This document shows positions 61,936 through 64,000 of a stretch of 64,000 bases of DNA, one piece after another. The notes beneath the pieces are model-generated. The model was not told the origin of the DNA. It searched no databases and saw nothing but the letters and a program-made list of their open reading frames with translations. Both the position numbers and the translations under genes were made by a program. The stretch's first letter is position 1. Each line of letters begins with the position of its first letter. Source of the DNA: Margaritifera margaritifera (taxonomy: Eukaryota > Mollusca > Bivalvia > Unionida > Margaritiferidae); NCBI GenBank assembly GCA_029931535.1, contig JAQPZY010001692.1, forward strand, positions 3,325,001-3,389,000, read 5' to 3'.

Positions 61936-63305
61936 ATGTTAAAAATTAATAATACATCCGATCCCGGGTTTGACATGATCAAGCCTGTGTTAGTGGATCA
62001 AAGCGTCCGATATTTTCAATATTATTCGTATCCTGCTAAGTACCCTAAAGAACAAAAAATAGAATTACAAGTGCATGATACGTCTTGCTATTTTCTCCCG
62101 TGTGAGGCCTTTTTTGGAAATCGAGGGAAAATTTGTACAAGGCGACGCCGCCAGTAACAATTACGCCCTCGGTACAGGAATTTTCAACAATGGCATCATG
62201 GCGTTGTTCAGCAGTGCACGATATCTCATTGATGGAAAGGAAATCGAAACTATTCTCAACAACGTTGACATTACCAGAACAATTATCGGATTAGCCAGAT
62301 ACAGCGATGATTACGCGAGATCCGCTGGTCCGTCTGATGTTTTTATAAGGATGGATCCGACCATGCAAATCATAACCAGTATATCAGACGTCAAATTACG
62401 GAGGCGGCTTTCGTGGCCCCACAACCTGCTAGTATGCCTGTCGCACCTGGTGTTGGCGGCGCTGCTATGATGGGCTATGTCAATGATAATGTTAATCTTG
62501 GATTTATGCATCGTCGAGGACAACTTCAGGAACCCTCATTATCGTTTTCGTGTGCGATTATTCTCAGTCATATATTTGGATTTTGCAGAGATGTTCGCAA
62601 TGTTATTTTCGGAGCCAAACACACAGTTTTGTTAAATTGAAAGGGCAACTTCAACGATGCAATTTGGCATGATAATGATGTTGATGATGGCAAAGTTGTG
62701 TTGTCGAAGTTAACATTATGGATGCCTGTACTAACCTCTTCGATAGCTGTAGAAACACGTTTGTTGGCGTTTATCAACTCTGGAGGCACATCACCACTAT
62801 CATTTCACACGCTTACCACAGACTCACATGAAAGCACTGTTCAACAGTTTTCATGACAAAGAACTACCCAACGAGGTATTAATGCACCAAGACATGTGTC
62901 CGTGGCTTTTCAAGATATGGTTCGTGTAAATGGTGGACAGCTCACTAGTAAAATGATATTTGACAAGTTAGGAGTGTCTGAAGTTTATCTGCGGTTAAAC
63001 GGTCATCAGGAACCTTGTGAAGAAAATCTTGCTTGACTTCACAAACAATTATGTCGCACGTGCATATCACAAACTGTGGTCGCACATGCACCGGCATAAA
63101 AACTTTGACACAGGTCTGCAAATTTCCCAGCACAACTTTCGTACGTTGTACCTGATTTATTACATTTCGTTGGAACACATGGACCTGGTTAAGCAATCTG
63201 TGATCGACATGTGTAACTCAGATCCCCGCCACCGGTTACAGGTGTTTTGTCGTGATATTCTCCGATAAGATGCTGTTATTGGAGGATACAGGTGGCCGGA
63301 TGAGA
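61936..63305 (+). pseudogene. double jelly-roll major capsid protein relic
   Basis: ATG 61936, 11 bp after the previous stop. The reading passes from frame 0 (to about 62110) to frame +1 (62075-62410), with GIFNNGIMALFSSARYLIDG, and back to frame 0 (62413-63034), with LSHIFGFCRDVRNVIFGAKH, then LTLWMPVL, then VSEVYLRLNGHQEP. It then enters frame +1 (63017-63268), with ARAYHKLWSHM and YYISLEH. In-frame TGA codons lie at 62638-62640 and 62854-62856, and another TGA at 63034-63036 lies at the final shift. Total about 450 codons, a normal size for this class of capsid protein. The family assembles hexon-like trimers of an icosahedral particle. It cannot be expressed whole. Confidence 0.75.
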
Positions 63306-63380
63306 CCTATCGACCCGCCTGTGGAAAACTAGTAAAGATTTTTAAACAAGTAATTGAACCTGTTACATTTATAAATAAAA
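63306..63380 (+). promoter_or_regulatory. short intergenic region before the core-protein ORF
   Basis: 75 bp containing CATTTATAAATAAAAATG, which joins a TATA-like TTTATAAATA to the ATG at 63381. It may serve as a late-type promoter. Inferred from compact spacing. Confidence 0.3.
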
Positions 63381-63878
63381 ATGTCCTACCACGAAGTAAC
63401 GGCTGGCCTTAGCCCAAAGCAGCTTGAGAAAATTAAAAGCGCAATTCGAAACGATTGCGGTGTCACATTGAGGCTTTCTCCGACAAAGTTAGATGGAATT
63501 TTCACGGTGTGGTTGACCCAAACGCAACTTAATCAGCTTAAGGCGGAAAAACGAAAGAACACCTCTGTGATATTAACGTTATCGAAGTCAGAGGTAAGAC
63601 AAATGCAAAAGACCGGTGGATTATTCCCATTCCTCGCGGCTATTCCAGCGTTGTTAGCTGCCGCGGCTCCTGCGGCTGCAAAAGCGGTTGTCTTAGGATT
63701 TGTCGGTACCGCACCCGGGATGGCTGTGAAAAAAGCATTCGGTGGGAGAATCTATAATTGGTCTCATAAACGAATAAAAAAAGGAAAATATTTTCGATTA
63801 CCCTGGATGACTCGCAGAATACGCTCAGGCAAAGGTCTTCGAATACCCGAACAAATATCTAATGGCCGTTCGTCATGA
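63381..63878 (+). CDS. pX/core-like virion protein with internal repeats, intact frame
   Basis: An open frame of 165 codons from ATG 63381 to TGA 63876-63878. The N-terminal half has two imperfect repeats of a helix-turn-strand motif (LSPKQLEKIKSAIRNDCGV and LTQTQLNQLKAEKRKNTSV, each followed by a short beta strand). A central hydrophobic alanine-rich segment (FLAAIPALLAAAAPAAAKAV) follows, then a very basic tail (RIKKGKYFRLPWMTRRIR). The same arrangement is known from proteins encoded next to the capsid gene in Polinton/adintovirus-type elements and compared with adenovirus core protein X. A DNA-condensing or membrane-associated virion role is inferred. Confidence 0.65.
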   Translation: MSYHEVTAGLSPKQLEKIKSAIRNDCGVTLRLSPTKLDGIFTVWLTQTQLNQLKAEKRKNTSVILTLSKSEVRQMQKTGGLFPFLAAIPALLAAAAPAAAKAVVLGFVGTAPGMAVKKAFGGRIYNWSHKRIKKGKYFRLPWMTRRIRSGKGLRIPEQISNGRSS

Positions 63879-64000
63879 CTTCACCATTGATGCAAGCAAA
63901 GTTTGTCACGCGTCCATTAATTAATTTTGATTTATTCGCGATGGTATAATCAATCAAACATTTTCGATGTGTCTTTATGCAAAATGAACTTGCATCGAAG
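63875..64000 (+). pseudogene. adenain-like cysteine protease, N-terminal part only (runs off the window)
   Basis: The ATG at 63875 overlaps the preceding stop as ATGA. Thirty-odd codons are visible: PLINFDLFAMV, a TAA at about 63947-63949, then SIKHFRCVFMQNELASK in the same frame. That N-terminal pattern is characteristic of the maturation protease found after the core gene in these elements. The catalytic His, Asp/Glu and Cys would lie beyond 64000 and cannot be seen. Identity rests on about 35 residues plus position. Confidence 0.45.

Overview
The window looks like AT-rich nuclear DNA from a multicellular animal, most likely a marine invertebrate and possibly a mollusc or other lophotrochozoan. 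The evidence is two intron-containing animal genes with GT-AG junctions, CR1/L2-type LINEs, tRNA-derived SINEs, long (AT)n and (GA)n microsatellites, and the remains of two Polinton/adintovirus-like elements. The phylum is an inference; nothing in the sequence fixes the species.

Layout. 0.2-1.9 kb (minus) holds a broken copy of a multi-copy uncharacterised animal gene family. 2.3-9.0 kb is a decayed Polinton-type element: a minus-strand protein-primed family B DNA polymerase relic, a minus-strand BIR (IAP-type) zinc-domain relic directly downstream of it, and three small relic ORFs near TATA-containing intergenic regions. 9.7-14.7 kb is a LINE graveyard, including a 5'-truncated LINE flanked by a perfect 13-bp target-site duplication and sitting inside an older related LINE. 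14.7-18.5 kb is repeats and SINEs plus a degenerate duplicate of a first exon.

18.6-25.4 kb (plus) is a five-exon gene for a 163-residue secreted protein with eight cysteines. 28.1-37.3 kb (minus) is a complete three-exon gene for a 141-residue hotdog-fold acyl-CoA thioesterase of the ACOT13/THEM2 type. Its introns carry microsatellites, a 379-bp tRNA-like satellite and a 57-bp minisatellite with higher-order structure. 37.3-53.5 kb is mostly non-genic: a large inverted repeat of about 0.7-kb arms, a segmental duplication in which one 28-bp unit became eight, a LINE relic with a 169-bp satellite beside it, and a 56-bp-arm hairpin.

53.6-64.0 kb (plus) is a second, different Polinton/adintovirus-like element that runs off the window end. 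Its gene order is upstream coiled-coil ORFs, a PolB with two SAP-like repeats at its N-terminus, small ORFs, a penton-like single-jelly-roll protein, a small basic pVI-like protein, a double-jelly-roll major capsid protein, a pX-like core protein, and the start of an adenain-like cysteine protease. The polymerase, capsid and penton genes are broken by stops and frameshifts. The two small virion-type ORFs remain open. The two viral-type elements belong to different PolB lineages, so they are independent insertions. Reading frames for the broken genes are described by position only.
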